A stretch of 64,000 nucleotides of DNA, taken from assembly GCA_020846195.1 (NCBI GenBank), contig JADLEJ010000004.1, positions 186,001 through 250,000 on the forward strand. The letters run 5' to 3'. This document shows positions 9,497 through 17,928 of this stretch, one piece after another (position 1 is the stretch's first letter; each line of letters opens with the position of its first letter). The stretch is from Nitrospira sp. (GTDB lineage: Bacteria; Nitrospirota; Nitrospiria; Nitrospirales; Nitrospiraceae). The notes under the pieces are model-generated. The model searched no databases. It was not told the origin of the DNA and was given only the letters and a program-made list of their open reading frames with translations. Made by a program: the position numbers and the translations under genes.

Positions 9497-10132
9497 ATGA
9501 GTCAATACCGCGTGCTTCCAGGACCAGAACACTTTCTGCCCCCCGCTGCAGCCAGTATGGGCATTCAGTTGCCGAACCCGGGCGAGGCCCATATCAATGG
9601 CGTCATTACCTCCGAGGAAAAGGCCTATGAAGAAGCGGCCAAGCAGTTCTTGATGGCCAAAGTGCCGACCCTCTTCCCCGGCCCCTTGATCCTCTGGGCG
9701 TGGAATGAAAAGGCTGCCAAAAAGGCTACGGCAATCCGCCATCTGTACAACACGCTCAAGGAATGTGTGCAGCCTGGCCAAAAGCCCATGCTGATTCCCA
9801 TGCCGGACTATCGCCCCAAATACCCCAAGATCAATCCTGAAGTTGAAATCAATCCCAACCATCCGAATCTGACCATCTGGCATAATAAGATCGATTGCTG
9901 CATGTTCATTGGCGTGCATTGCCACCAAGCGAACCTGTCGCTCAAGATCATTCGGGGCGGGACTTCATGCTACACAATCGCAATGTGCGCGCAGGCAGGC
10001 CATGAGGACGCGATGCTCTCGTTCCGAGACGCATCCGTCGAAAAAATCATGACGCTGGCCGACTGGGTGAGAAAGTTGAAAGGGACAGTCCAACCACGGC
10101 TGACGTCAGCCAAGAGCGGGGCTTCAAACTAA
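9497..10132 (+). CDS. Putative fifth (epsilon) subunit of 2-oxoacid:ferredoxin oxidoreductase
   Basis: A 211-residue soluble protein, first gene of the oxidoreductase operon. It has KVPTLFPGPLILWAWNEKAA, a PxMPDYRPKYPKI proline-rich stretch and several cysteines/histidines (DCCMFIGVHCHQAN, GGTSCYTIAMCAQAGHEDAM). In Hydrogenobacter-type five-subunit enzymes a small epsilon subunit accompanies alpha, beta, gamma and the ferredoxin-like delta. By context this is its likely counterpart, but I cannot confirm homology. Similar proteins may be labelled as carbon monoxide dehydrogenase beta-subunit-like in databases; that name is from memory. The ribosome-binding site is AAGG just before CGTA-ATG. 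Confidence 0.65.
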   Translation: MSQYRVLPGPEHFLPPAAASMGIQLPNPGEAHINGVITSEEKAYEEAAKQFLMAKVPTLFPGPLILWAWNEKAAKKATAIRHLYNTLKECVQPGQKPMLIPMPDYRPKYPKINPEVEINPNHPNLTIWHNKIDCCMFIGVHCHQANLSLKIIRGGTSCYTIAMCAQAGHEDAMLSFRDASVEKIMTLADWVRKLKGTVQPRLTSAKSGASN

Positions 10133-10172
10133 GCCGTTTGAACCTCTGCATAGCCCGAAAGGAGGCTGGGTC

Positions 10173-11387
10173 ATGGCAGATATACACTCAGTCATTGGCA
10201 CGAAAAATAAGAAGGGCCAGACATATACCGATACCTGGAAGCTGATGAACGAGGCTCCTCGGACGCCCTCGTTCTACACCGGAAGCGAAGTCATTAAAGA
10301 AGCCGTGCGTCGCGCCAGCTGCGATGTCATGATCGCCTATCCCATCACCCCGCAGAGCGAAGCGGCAGCCTTGATCGGCGAGCTCTTTGCCGAAGGGTAC
10401 ATCGGCGACTACTTCCGCGGCGAGAGCGAATTTGCCGTCATGTCGCAATGCGCGGGAGCGGCCTTCGGAGGCGCGCGCGTCTTCACGACAACCGCGGGAC
10501 CCGGCACGATGCGCGCCATGGAGAACTTCCCCATGTGGTCCGGCGCGCGGCTGCCGATTCAAATGATCGTCACCTGTCGCGGCATCAACTCACCGCTGTC
10601 GATTCAGCCCGACACACTCGAAATCGCCTATCTCTTGAACACCGGCATGCTGGTCTGGCATGCGGAAACCGCGCAAGACTTCTTCGATTGGATTCTCAAA
10701 GGCTATATGGTGTCGGAAGAGCCTGATGTGCATTTGCCGCTTGCGCTCTGCTGCGACGGATTCTTTGTCACGCACACGAAAGACGTCGTAAATCTCACGC
10801 CGGCCGATATGTGCTTGCCGCCCTATGACCCATATCGTTCGCCGGTGCCTTGCATGGACATGGAATGCCCGCCGGTTCGGATGATGCGCGATCCCTTCGT
10901 CATGAAGAGCAACTACATCAGCTACGCCACCCATGCCAGCTGGCAGCAAGAAGTCTGGGCGGCGGTGGAGCGTTCCCGAAAGCACTCGATCAAGTGGCTC
11001 AATGGATTGATCGACGTGGAAAACGCGGATGCCGAGATCATGCTCCTCGCGTCAGGCACTGCGGTGTCGCAGAGCCGTGAGGCTATCCGCCTCCTCGAAG
11101 ACGAAGGTGTCCGTTGCGGGCTCGTGAAGGTGAAGACCTTGCGCCCATGGCCGGAAGAAGAGATCCGCGAGGCCACGAAGAACGCCAAGCACATTTTCGT
11201 GCCGGAGTTTAACGTGACCGGCTGGCTGGCCAAAGAACTCAAGGCAACGGTACCCAATCATGAGCGAGTGCATGCGGGTCCGCGCGTCGCCGGCGGCATG
11301 ACCATGCCACCGGAAATCATCGTCAACGAAATCAAGACGACCTTGGGACTCAAAAAGTCCTTTGTGATGGCTGGGCGCGGAAGCTGA
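10173..11387 (+). CDS. porA: 2-oxoacid:ferredoxin oxidoreductase, alpha subunit
   Basis: Alpha subunit of a thiamine-diphosphate and iron-sulfur enzyme that interconverts a 2-oxoacid plus CoA with the acyl-CoA, CO2 and reduced ferredoxin. In Nitrospira this chemistry drives the reductive TCA cycle. The 404-residue protein has the hallmark YPITPQSEAAALIGELF early, the pyrimidine-binding region FTTTAGPGTMRAMEN, and a transketolase-C-like domain ending in VFVPEFNVTGWLAKEL. The start follows a strong AGGAGG. Whether pyruvate or 2-oxoglutarate is the substrate cannot be told from sequence alone. Confidence 0.9.
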   Translation: MADIHSVIGTKNKKGQTYTDTWKLMNEAPRTPSFYTGSEVIKEAVRRASCDVMIAYPITPQSEAAALIGELFAEGYIGDYFRGESEFAVMSQCAGAAFGGARVFTTTAGPGTMRAMENFPMWSGARLPIQMIVTCRGINSPLSIQPDTLEIAYLLNTGMLVWHAETAQDFFDWILKGYMVSEEPDVHLPLALCCDGFFVTHTKDVVNLTPADMCLPPYDPYRSPVPCMDMECPPVRMMRDPFVMKSNYISYATHASWQQEVWAAVERSRKHSIKWLNGLIDVENADAEIMLLASGTAVSQSREAIRLLEDEGVRCGLVKVKTLRPWPEEEIREATKNAKHIFVPEFNVTGWLAKELKATVPNHERVHAGPRVAGGMTMPPEIIVNEIKTTLGLKKSFVMAGRGS

Positions 11388-11442
11388 GCAATACACATCC
11401 AGAACCAGTTCGCATGGTGCTTGCGAACCTGAGGAGGCATAC

Positions 11443-12345
11443 ATGAGCAAAGAGAAAATTAAGATTTCTGAAGCCCTCTACGACATCATGCCGTCGGATT
11501 ACCAGGACCTGGTGAAGAGCGCGACCTACGGCAAGGAAGATCGTGGATGGAAAGATATCGGCAACAACAAAGAACTCATCGAGCAGCATTCGCTCTGCGC
11601 CGGCTGCCCGGAGTCCATGGCATTCCGCTATATCCTGGCTTCGCTCCCCAACCCAGAGGACACCGTGATGGTTGGCTCCACCGGTTGCACCAGCCTGGTG
11701 TTCCCGATGGTGGCCGTGCATAACATTCACTCCCTGTTCGGCAATCAAAACGCCATTGCATCGGGATTGAAGCGCGCCCTGAGCGTCCGTTTCCCAGATC
11801 GCACAAAGGATGTCGTGGTTCTCGCCGGCGATGGCGCCACCGTCGACATCGGTCTCGACATGACCTTGCAGGCCTGGTTCCGCCAGGAAAAATTCACCAC
11901 CATCTGCTTCGACAACGAACTCTATGCCAACACCGGTGGCCAGGAGAGCGGATTGATGCAGAAGGGGTTCGTCGCCAAAATGGCTCCTGTCGGCAAGCTG
12001 TTCGACAAGGTGCGGCTGCCTGAGATTGCCCGTGAATCTGGCTGTCACTATGTCGTCAACTGCACCGTCAGCAAGCCGTCCTTGGTCGAAAAAGTCATCC
12101 GGAACGCCGTGCATATCGCCCGTGAAATCGGACCGACCTATCTCCAGCTCTATACGCCTTGCATTCTGGAAATCGGAAAGAACAGCATGGAAGGCCTCCA
12201 GGAAATGCGCGATTCGGAGAAGCCCACCGAGCGTTTCGCCTATAAAGAATACGTCAGCGAACCGGCCAAGCAATTGCTGGCTGAGCTCGCGGCGAAGGAT
12301 AAAGAGCGGAAAGCAGCCGCCAAGCAATTGGCCGGGAAAGCCTAA
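11443..12345 (+). CDS. porB: 2-oxoacid:ferredoxin oxidoreductase, beta subunit
   Basis: The 300-residue beta subunit holds thiamine diphosphate and one [4Fe-4S] cluster. Cluster ligands are plausibly C52, C55, C82 and C208 (CAGC pair plus two distant cysteines), the spacing known for PFOR beta chains. The ThDP motif begins GDGATVDIGLD at residue 130 and closes with DNELYANTGGQ. It follows porA by 55 bp and has a GAGGAGG ribosome-binding site. The C-terminal Lys/Ala-rich helix is a modest extension. Confidence 0.92.
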   Translation: MSKEKIKISEALYDIMPSDYQDLVKSATYGKEDRGWKDIGNNKELIEQHSLCAGCPESMAFRYILASLPNPEDTVMVGSTGCTSLVFPMVAVHNIHSLFGNQNAIASGLKRALSVRFPDRTKDVVVLAGDGATVDIGLDMTLQAWFRQEKFTTICFDNELYANTGGQESGLMQKGFVAKMAPVGKLFDKVRLPEIARESGCHYVVNCTVSKPSLVEKVIRNAVHIAREIGPTYLQLYTPCILEIGKNSMEGLQEMRDSEKPTERFAYKEYVSEPAKQLLAELAAKDKERKAAAKQLAGKA

Positions 12346-12363
12346 CGAAACCGGAGGTGGTTC

Positions 12364-13071
12364 ATGATTAAGAAGCGAATCAATATCCGGATGTCTGGCT
12401 TCGGCGGACAGGGCGCGGTCACCGCAGCCCATGTCTTGGCCATGGCCGCCAACCGGGACGGAAAGTTTTCAATTTCCAACCCATTCTTTGGCGCCGAGAA
12501 ACGGATGGCACCGGCCGAGAGCTATTGCCGTATCGGAATCGAGCGGATCTACGATCGCGGCGAGCTGGTGTTCCCGGACGTGATCCAAGTGTTTCATCCC
12601 CAGGTCATCACGATGGGGAAAAGCTACACTATGCCGTTCTATTCTGGCGTAAAGGAAGGCGGCATCGTCATCATCAACTCCGCCGAGCCTCTTCTGTCGG
12701 AAGAAGATATCGAGAGGCTCAAAGACCTAAACGTCGCCTTGTTCTACATCGCCGGCACCGAGCTCGCCATTGAAGTGGCCGGCACCGAGCTGTCGACGAA
12801 CATGGCCATGATCGGGGCCGTCTCAGGCATCACCAAGTGCGTCTCCATGGACTCCTTGGATGGAGCGCTGCAAGAGCGATTCGGAAAGAAATTCGTCGCT
12901 TCCGGCGGTACGGCCTCATTGGACGAAGCGATCAAGAAGAAATTCGCCAAGAAAGAAATGTTACTGGCTAAAAATCTGGCCACCGTCAAGGCGGCCTACG
13001 AAATCGCCAGCGAGTGGGCGGACAAGAATAAGATTGAGTTGAAAGTCGGCAATCCTGCCGTTGCAGCGTAA
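12364..13071 (+). CDS. porG: 2-oxoacid:ferredoxin oxidoreductase, gamma subunit
   Basis: The 235-residue gamma subunit is recognised by its N-terminal RMSGFGGQGAVTAAHVLAMAA motif (written here from residue 9 on) and by the FFGAEKRMAPAESYCRIG region that contacts CoA in homologues. It starts 18 bp after porB with a CCGGAGGTGG site. The last 40 residues are helical and charged. Together with alpha, beta and delta it completes the standard four-domain enzyme. Confidence 0.92.
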   Translation: MIKKRINIRMSGFGGQGAVTAAHVLAMAANRDGKFSISNPFFGAEKRMAPAESYCRIGIERIYDRGELVFPDVIQVFHPQVITMGKSYTMPFYSGVKEGGIVIINSAEPLLSEEDIERLKDLNVALFYIAGTELAIEVAGTELSTNMAMIGAVSGITKCVSMDSLDGALQERFGKKFVASGGTASLDEAIKKKFAKKEMLLAKNLATVKAAYEIASEWADKNKIELKVGNPAVAA

Positions 13072-13089
13072 CAGAAGGAACTGCGTCGC

Positions 13090-13368
13090 ATGTATAACGT
13101 AGCGCAAGTCATCGATGAGAAATGCACGGCCAAGAAGGGCTGCCGCCTCTGCATCATGTATTGCCCGGAAGCCAATTGCCTGGACCTGAACTCCAGCAAA
13201 ATGGTTGCTGAGGTCCATATCGATCGCTGCAAAGGGTGCGAACTGTGTGTCGTCGTATGCGACGCCGCCAAGCACAACGCGATTGAGATGCAGGCCGTGA
13301 GCGCCACCGGTCAGCTGATCGCGAAAAAAGGCGAGTCGGCAGCTCTGGGACAAGCCTACCAAGGCTAA
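13090..13368 (+). CDS. porD: 2-oxoacid:ferredoxin oxidoreductase, delta (2[4Fe-4S]) subunit
   Basis: A 92-residue ferredoxin-like subunit that takes electrons from the catalytic core. Two cluster motifs are seen: C12, C18, C21, C25 (CX5CX2CX3CP, an expanded first gap) and C47, C50, C53, C57 (CX2CX2CX3C, followed by D instead of the usual P). It is the last gene of the operon. A strong terminator follows 25 bp later. Confidence 0.92.
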   Translation: MYNVAQVIDEKCTAKKGCRLCIMYCPEANCLDLNSSKMVAEVHIDRCKGCELCVVVCDAAKHNAIEMQAVSATGQLIAKKGESAALGQAYQG

Positions 13369-13392
13369 TCCACTGCGATGTGAATAGCGGGA

Positions 13393-13425
13393 AACCCCAT
13401 AGCGTCCACGCTATGGGGTTTTTTG
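13393..13425 (+). terminator. Intrinsic terminator of the oxidoreductase operon
   Basis: A 13-bp perfect stem (AACCCCATAGCGT / ACGCTATGGGGTT, loop CC) at 13393-13420 runs straight into a TTTTTT tract ending at 13424. Very strong Rho-independent terminator. Confidence 0.93.
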
Positions 13426-13443
13426 TTGAAAAAAGAGGTGGCC

Positions 13444-13713
13444 ATGAACGACGAAGACAATGTAATCGACGAGCTGCTCAGTGAAATTTCCGGCTTGATC
13501 GCGCAATATCCCAAAGCCATTGAACGCCGCGCCGCTCAAATCCAGGCAACGGGGAAAGACCCTGAACTGGTCGATAAGCTCATCAAAGCCGCCGACACGA
13601 TGCGGGATAGCGGGAATCTCTATCTAACCTGGGCGAAGCACTATGCCGCGCTCGCCGACGGCAATACAGACGCCTCTTCAGACGAAGATGAGACTGAGGA
13701 TTTTGACGTCTAA
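13444..13713 (+). CDS. Small acidic protein, unknown function
   Basis: An 89-residue protein starting MNDEDNVIDELLSEISGLI and ending in a highly acidic tail (DASSDEDETEDFDV). The middle is helical, with KLIKAADTMRDSGNLYLTWAKHYAAL. ATG 13444 follows an AGAGGTGG ribosome-binding site. An upstream in-frame TTG at 13423 lies within the terminator T-tract and can be discounted. I recognise no family. It sits between the oxidoreductase terminator and tRNA-Asn. Confidence 0.7.
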   Translation: MNDEDNVIDELLSEISGLIAQYPKAIERRAAQIQATGKDPELVDKLIKAADTMRDSGNLYLTWAKHYAALADGNTDASSDEDETEDFDV

Positions 13714-13740
13714 AAAAGACTCCCTCTCCGCAAAAAGTTT

Positions 13741-13749
13741 TGCTAGAAT
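13741..13749 (+). promoter_or_regulatory. Extended -10 promoter for tRNA-Asn
   Basis: TGCTAGAAT is an extended -10 element (TGn plus TAGAAT) placed 28 bp before the tRNA. No good -35 box is present at the right distance, which is tolerated with extended -10 sites. Confidence 0.45.
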
Positions 13750-13776
13750 GGGGCCCGCTTCCATTGAACCCTACGT

Positions 13777-13852
13777 TCCCCGGTAGCTCAGTTGGTAGAG
13801 CAGCCGGCTGTTAACCGGCTGGTCGCAGGTTCGAGTCCTGCCCGGGGAGCCA
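13777..13852 (+). tRNA. tRNA-Asn (anticodon GTT)
   Basis: Complete cloverleaf of 76 nt: acceptor TCCCCGG/CCGGGGA, D-arm GCTCAGTTGGTAGAGC, anticodon stem GCCGG/CCGGC with loop CTGTTAA (anticodon GTT at 13810-13812), T-arm with GGTTCGAGTCC, discriminator G and an encoded CCA (13850-13852). Confidence 0.96.
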
Positions 13853-13860
13853 ATAAATAA

Positions 13861-13897
13861 AGAGAGGGCTGACGGCAACATGCCGTCAGCCCTCTCT
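13861..13897. terminator. Bidirectional terminator between tRNA-Asn and the aldolase-like gene
   Basis: A 17-bp perfect inverted repeat (AGAGAGGGCTGACGGCA / TGCCGTCAGCCCTCTCT, 3-nt loop). On the plus strand the tail is only weakly T-rich (CATTTCAT). On the minus strand it is followed by CTTTATTTATT, so it serves the converging 13939-14562 gene at least as well. Confidence 0.8.
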
Positions 13898-13938
13898 CAT
13901 TTCATGGGCTATCGCTGGCCTGCGAAAGTCGCGGGGTT

Positions 13939-14562
13939 CTACCTAGCCGCGCGCGCGGCCACGCCGCTTTTCAACACGATTTCGCAGATATGATCCAGCC
14001 GCTCGACATGTTCGTATGCCGCCCATGGATCGTTTGCCACCGCACACACCCCGTGATTGGCCTGTCCCACAATATCGAACTCCAGCGTCCCATCCTTCTG
14101 CAAACCAAAACATTCCGCCGTCACATCGGCCAGATCGCGCGAGAGCGCCGGTAACGCTGGAACCGTTCGCCCAACTCGCGTATAGCGCGAGATCTCAGGA
14201 AACTCGGCGCTCATCGCCTGTAAATCCACTCCTGCATAAATCGCCGCGACAATATGGGTCGCATGCACATGGACCACCGTCCGCGTCTTCTTGGAATCCC
14301 GTTGCAGATTCCAATGCATCCACAACTCGCCTGAAGGTTGCTGCCCATCTCGAATTTTCGGAATCGACAGGCCGGTCGCAGGATCGTTGACGATCTCGAG
14401 CCTGACAACATGTTCCGGATGAATGATCGTCTTTCGCCAGCCGGAAGGCGTGATGTATAAATACTTCCCTTCCCGCTTCCGCATGCTGATATTGCCATCT
14501 CTGGTCGTGATCCATCCACGCTCATACACCCGCCGCATCACATCGCCAATTGCCGTCAACAT
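13939..14562 (-). CDS. Class II aldolase/adducin-like protein
   Basis: A 207-residue zinc-dependent sugar-phosphate aldolase or epimerase family member. Zinc ligands are visible as the HxH of TVVHVHATH and a later His in QANHGVCAV. The acidic residue of QPSGELWMH matches the catalytic Glu. GNISMR near the N-terminus is the phosphate-binding loop. ATG 14562 has an ideal AGGAGG six bases ahead. A longer frame from 14664 lacks one. Fuculose-phosphate aldolase, ribulose-phosphate epimerase and methylthioribulose-phosphate dehydratase all share this fold, and the context does not choose among them. Confidence 0.85.
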   Translation of the reverse strand: MLTAIGDVMRRVYERGWITTRDGNISMRKREGKYLYITPSGWRKTIIHPEHVVRLEIVNDPATGLSIPKIRDGQQPSGELWMHWNLQRDSKKTRTVVHVHATHIVAAIYAGVDLQAMSAEFPEISRYTRVGRTVPALPALSRDLADVTAECFGLQKDGTLEFDIVGQANHGVCAVANDPWAAYEHVERLDHICEIVLKSGVAARAAR

Positions 14563-14696
14563 ACCCGCCTCCTTTGCCAGCCATCCAGCCTCTGTTATCG
14601 GTCGATCCCCATCCCCGCTTGAGACTCCCAGCTCGAACCTATCACAAAGAAGTTCTTGCTCCATATCGCCGCGATATTGGATATGATGGGACGACT

Positions 14697-15683
14697 ATGC
14701 ACGCCGCCACTTCTTTTGCCCCTCCATTTTTCCTCCAAAACGCGCATCTCATGACTCTTGCGCCGCGGTATTGGCCTAGAGAGACCTCTCTGAGAGAGAT
14801 TCCGCAAACTGAGCGCCTCTTCACCACCGAACCGGGCACGCAGCTCCTCGGATTCTGCCACTGGCAGCCACACACGTCAGAGTCGCCCACCCTCATTCTC
14901 GTTCACGGGCTAGAGGGCTGCGCGGACTCGCACTACATGCGGGGCATCGCGGCCAAGGCCTATCGGCGTGGATTCAATGTCCTGCGGATGAACCAGCGAA
15001 CCTGCGGCGGCACCGAGCGCCTCACGCCAACCCTCTATAACAGCGGGCTCAGCCGCGATTATTGCGAGATCGTCCGAGAACTGGCGGCAGTGGATCGCCT
15101 GACGCGCATCTGGTTAGTCGGCTATTCGATGGGCGGCAATCTTGTGCTGAAGGCCGCCGGCGAAATCGCCGCTACGATGCCTGCCCTCGCAGGAGCCGCC
15201 GCTGTATGCCCGAATATCGATCCGACCCAGTGCGTGGCGGCCTTGGAGCAGCCACGGAACTGGATCTATCACCAGCACTTCCTCTCCCGCCTCAAAGCGC
15301 GAATGAAGCGAAAAGCGGCGCTCTTCCCCGGCAAATGGAATCTGGAAACAATGCGCTCGATGAAAACGATCAGCCAATTCGACGACTACTACACCGCCCG
15401 CGACGGAGGCTATCGGAATGGCGCGGACTACTACAATCGCGCAGGCGCCCGGCATGTGTTGCATCGAATCGCCGTCCCGACATTAGTTATCACCGCCCAA
15501 GACGATCCATTCATTCCCTATGCTCTATTCGCTGACCCTGCGCTCGCCGAGAACCGACACATCACCCTGCTGGCGCCTCGCCATGGCGGCCATTGCGGAT
15601 TCTTCAGCCTGAGCCCAGGCGGTGAAGACTGTTATTGGGCGGAAAACAGAATTGTCGAGTTTGCGAGTCAGAGGCAGTCCTGA
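14697..15683 (+). CDS. YheT-type alpha/beta-hydrolase
   Basis: A 328-residue alpha/beta-hydrolase of the UPF0017/YheT family. Key stretches are FFLQNAHLMTLAPRYW, LILVHGLEGCADSHYMR (oxyanion hole), MNQRTCGGTERLTPTLYNSG (family signature) and the nucleophile elbow GYSMGGN. A catalytic Asp in TAQDDPFIP and a His in HGGHCGFF complete the triad. The substrate is unknown; relatives act as carboxylesterases. ATG 14697 is favoured because homologous sequence begins there and a TATGAT box (14682-14687) lies just upstream. A longer frame from 14550 overlaps the aldolase gene's 5' end. Confidence 0.87.
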   Translation: MHAATSFAPPFFLQNAHLMTLAPRYWPRETSLREIPQTERLFTTEPGTQLLGFCHWQPHTSESPTLILVHGLEGCADSHYMRGIAAKAYRRGFNVLRMNQRTCGGTERLTPTLYNSGLSRDYCEIVRELAAVDRLTRIWLVGYSMGGNLVLKAAGEIAATMPALAGAAAVCPNIDPTQCVAALEQPRNWIYHQHFLSRLKARMKRKAALFPGKWNLETMRSMKTISQFDDYYTARDGGYRNGADYYNRAGARHVLHRIAVPTLVITAQDDPFIPYALFADPALAENRHITLLAPRHGGHCGFFSLSPGGEDCYWAENRIVEFASQRQS

Positions 15684-15726
15684 ACGCGAGAGCCTTGCTA
15701 AAAGACCGCCCCTGAGAACCGATCGG

Positions 15727-16185
15727 CTAAATAGCTTTCTTCAAACGACGAGGGGCCGCCGCGACGACAAGCGGGGCGCAAGTTCTCATCCATGTCGCAA
15801 TCAGCCATGCAATCGCCGCCACAATTCCCACGATGAAAATCCAATTATAGATTTCCTTGGCGAATTTATTTAGAAACGGGCCACCCACCAGCAGCAGAAC
15901 GCCATACGCCAGAATCATCGTAACCAGCGTCGTGACCGGAAGAATCAGCGCCCGATAAGGCGCTAGCCATTTCCAGTCCTCGGAAGCATCTGCCGCTGCC
16001 TGCCGGGCGCCGAGCCAGGCCAGCACGATCGCACCGCCATACCCGAGAAACTGAACGAGATCCGAGGCGGTTAACTTCCCCACAGCCGTCTCGCGAAAGA
16101 GCGGGACCTGCCCAAGGATCAGGGCAAATGCACACGAGAGCAGTATCGCCACGCCGTATTGCATCATCCATGTTCGTACTTTCAT
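15727..16185 (-). CDS. Small four-helix membrane protein
   Basis: A 152-residue protein with four predicted membrane helices (about residues 8-26, 42-60, 79-99, 113-133) and a basic C-terminus (RRLKKAI). ATG 16185 follows AGGAGA at good distance. I recognise no family. It converges on the YheT-like gene and lies downstream of pafA on the same strand, separated by 121 bp, so it may be a read-through extra of the proteasome locus. Confidence 0.72.
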   Translation of the reverse strand: MKVRTWMMQYGVAILLSCAFALILGQVPLFRETAVGKLTASDLVQFLGYGGAIVLAWLGARQAAADASEDWKWLAPYRALILPVTTLVTMILAYGVLLLVGGPFLNKFAKEIYNWIFIVGIVAAIAWLIATWMRTCAPLVVAAAPRRLKKAI

Positions 16186-16305
16186 TGTGAGTCTCCTGCC
16201 CGGCACATGAGAAATCGCTCGTGCCCGCCAAGCATACCATTCTAGCGGCGATTTCCTAGAATCAACGAATTCTGCGCGGCGCGGGGTCGGCAAAGAGCGC
16301 GGCCC

Positions 16306-17790
16306 TCAGGCAGGCTGCACGTAGGTGCGAACGTCTTGAACGTAGGTTTTGAACGGATCGGGCATGGGAAACGGCGTGCGGCCTTGCACCTGAACGATCG
16401 ACCAATTGATGACATAGTCCGGAAAGAATCGCTCATCGGAGACCGAGCCGCCGGACTTCATGCCGGAACCGGCCGCCAATAAATGGCGCACCAATTCACC
16501 ACGGCCGAACGCCCGGGTGTTGCGCGGAGGATGTTCCATCGCGAGCGCAATCGCCTTGTCCGTTGTCATGCGGGGCACTCGTCCCTCTTCGAGCAGGCCG
16601 AAATAAAGGCCGCGGTCTGCATGCAAATTATGATATTCGAGATCGAGGCTCTTGAGCGCCGGATCCTGCCAGTCCAGCTGCTCGGCCTCGCGAAAGGATT
16701 CGAGCAGCCACAGCTTGGAGGCCCAATCGACACGGCCCACCAGCTTGGCATAATCGCCCCGCAAATCGGTCAGGATCGATTCCCACTGGTTGAGCACCCA
16801 ATCCGTTTCCTCATCTTGCCCGGCGTAGGCCTCCCGCGCGGCCGCGAAGAATTGCTCTTGGATATCGATCGCTGAAATCGTCCGGCCCGATTGCAGCCGC
16901 ACAATCCACTGGCGTTCCTGATCCTGCGAGATCTCTTGCAGCGTTTCGACCGGCTCATCGAGATCCACACCGGCCGGCGCCTTCCCCTCCTCGATCAACT
17001 GCAAGACCAATCCTGTCGTCCCCATCTTAAGCGCCGTCGCAACCTCCGCCATATTCGAGTCGCCGAGAAGCAGATGAATCCGCCGGTATTGATTGGGGTC
17101 CGCCAGCGGCTCATCCCGCGTATTAACGATGGCCCGGTTCTGCTGCACCCATTCAAAAAAATCGTTCACGATATGATCGGCCCGCTGCGAAATCTGAAAA
17201 GGAATCGACGGCTGTGGCGCATGCGAACGGAGCGCCCCGCGCGGCACGATCAGACGGTCCATCTGAATCCAGGCATCCTGCGGACTGGCCGCGCCGATAC
17301 GCCCCGAGCCGGTGAAAATCTGCCGCGTGACCAGGAACGTGACGAGCGGGCTCAGGCCCCGCCGGCTGAAAGGAAACCGCCTGGTGACCAGGTAGTTTTC
17401 ATGCGACCCGAACGTGGCATCCGTTTCATGGTCGATGTTGTTCTTAATCAGTGAAATCGTATCGCCAAACCCAAGTTCCTCAATCGCCTCTTGCAAAAGC
17501 TGATCGCCGGCCCGATCGACCGCAACGAGATCGACGAGCGACTGGCATTCGGGCGAGGCGTACTCCAAATGGCCCATGTCGAGATACATCCGCCCGGCAT
17601 TGGTCAGAAAGCCCCCGTTCCCCGGCGGCTCGTCATGCCCGCGATGATGCAGATCCAAGACGCCCCGGCGCTGGGCATGAAAGAGATGATCGCGAATCTG
17701 GTGCGCGAACCACGTCGGCGAGTGGTCGGGACGATCCTGATTAACCAGGAGTCCGTACTCCGTTTCAAGGCCGAAGATGCGGTTCAGCAT
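16306..17790 (-). CDS. pafA: Pup/UBact--protein ligase PafA
   Basis: ATP-dependent ligase joining the C-terminal Glu of Pup/UBact to lysines of target proteins. The 494-residue protein has the glutamine-synthetase-like motifs of the Pup ligase/deamidase superfamily: FGLETEYG (E9 and E11, metal binding), RMYLDMGHLEYASPEC with the catalytic Asp at residue 71, LIKNN, GSHENYLV, INTRDEPLADPNQYRRIHLLLGDSNM. It lacks the extra insertion that marks Dop, which assigns it as ligase, and its C-terminal domain aligns with mycobacterial PafA. ATG 17790 is chosen because homology begins there. The upstream region carries a diverged copy of its own first codons (see 17784-17927). Confidence 0.9.
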   Translation of the reverse strand: MLNRIFGLETEYGLLVNQDRPDHSPTWFAHQIRDHLFHAQRRGVLDLHHRGHDEPPGNGGFLTNAGRMYLDMGHLEYASPECQSLVDLVAVDRAGDQLLQEAIEELGFGDTISLIKNNIDHETDATFGSHENYLVTRRFPFSRRGLSPLVTFLVTRQIFTGSGRIGAASPQDAWIQMDRLIVPRGALRSHAPQPSIPFQISQRADHIVNDFFEWVQQNRAIVNTRDEPLADPNQYRRIHLLLGDSNMAEVATALKMGTTGLVLQLIEEGKAPAGVDLDEPVETLQEISQDQERQWIVRLQSGRTISAIDIQEQFFAAAREAYAGQDEETDWVLNQWESILTDLRGDYAKLVGRVDWASKLWLLESFREAEQLDWQDPALKSLDLEYHNLHADRGLYFGLLEEGRVPRMTTDKAIALAMEHPPRNTRAFGRGELVRHLLAAGSGMKSGGSVSDERFFPDYVINWSIVQVQGRTPFPMPDPFKTYVQDVRTYVQPA

Positions 17791-17927
17791 GAACAGGCAC
17801 CCCGGTGGAGCCCACGCATTAAATACTCGCCAATCTGGCTGGCACACCAAGCCAGCGAGCGCTCGGGACATTCCCGATACATCAAGAGCCCATACTCCGT
17901 TTCAAGGCCGAATATACGGTTCAGCAT
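17784..17927 (-). pseudogene. Duplicated 5' fragment of pafA (47 codons)
   Basis: Between prcA and pafA an open frame begins MLNRIFGLETEYGLL, identical to the first 15 residues of PafA. Weaker similarity continues (P..S..W.A.QI...L....RG aligned with PafA residues 21-43) until TGA at 17784-17786. Its stop region overlaps the real pafA start. The match is also visible in the DNA (27 of the first 30 bases). It looks like the remnant of a tandem duplication or of replacement by a diverged pafA copy. It could be translated as a 47-residue leader, which I cannot exclude. Confidence 0.75.
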
Positions 17928-17928
17928 A

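Noticed and set aside
11350..12432. 360-codon frame opposite porB
   Set aside because: Covers the conserved beta subunit on the other strand; no independent signal.
13423..13443. Upstream start for the small acidic protein
   Set aside because: The TTG start lies within the terminator T-tract; ATG 13444 has a proper ribosome-binding site.
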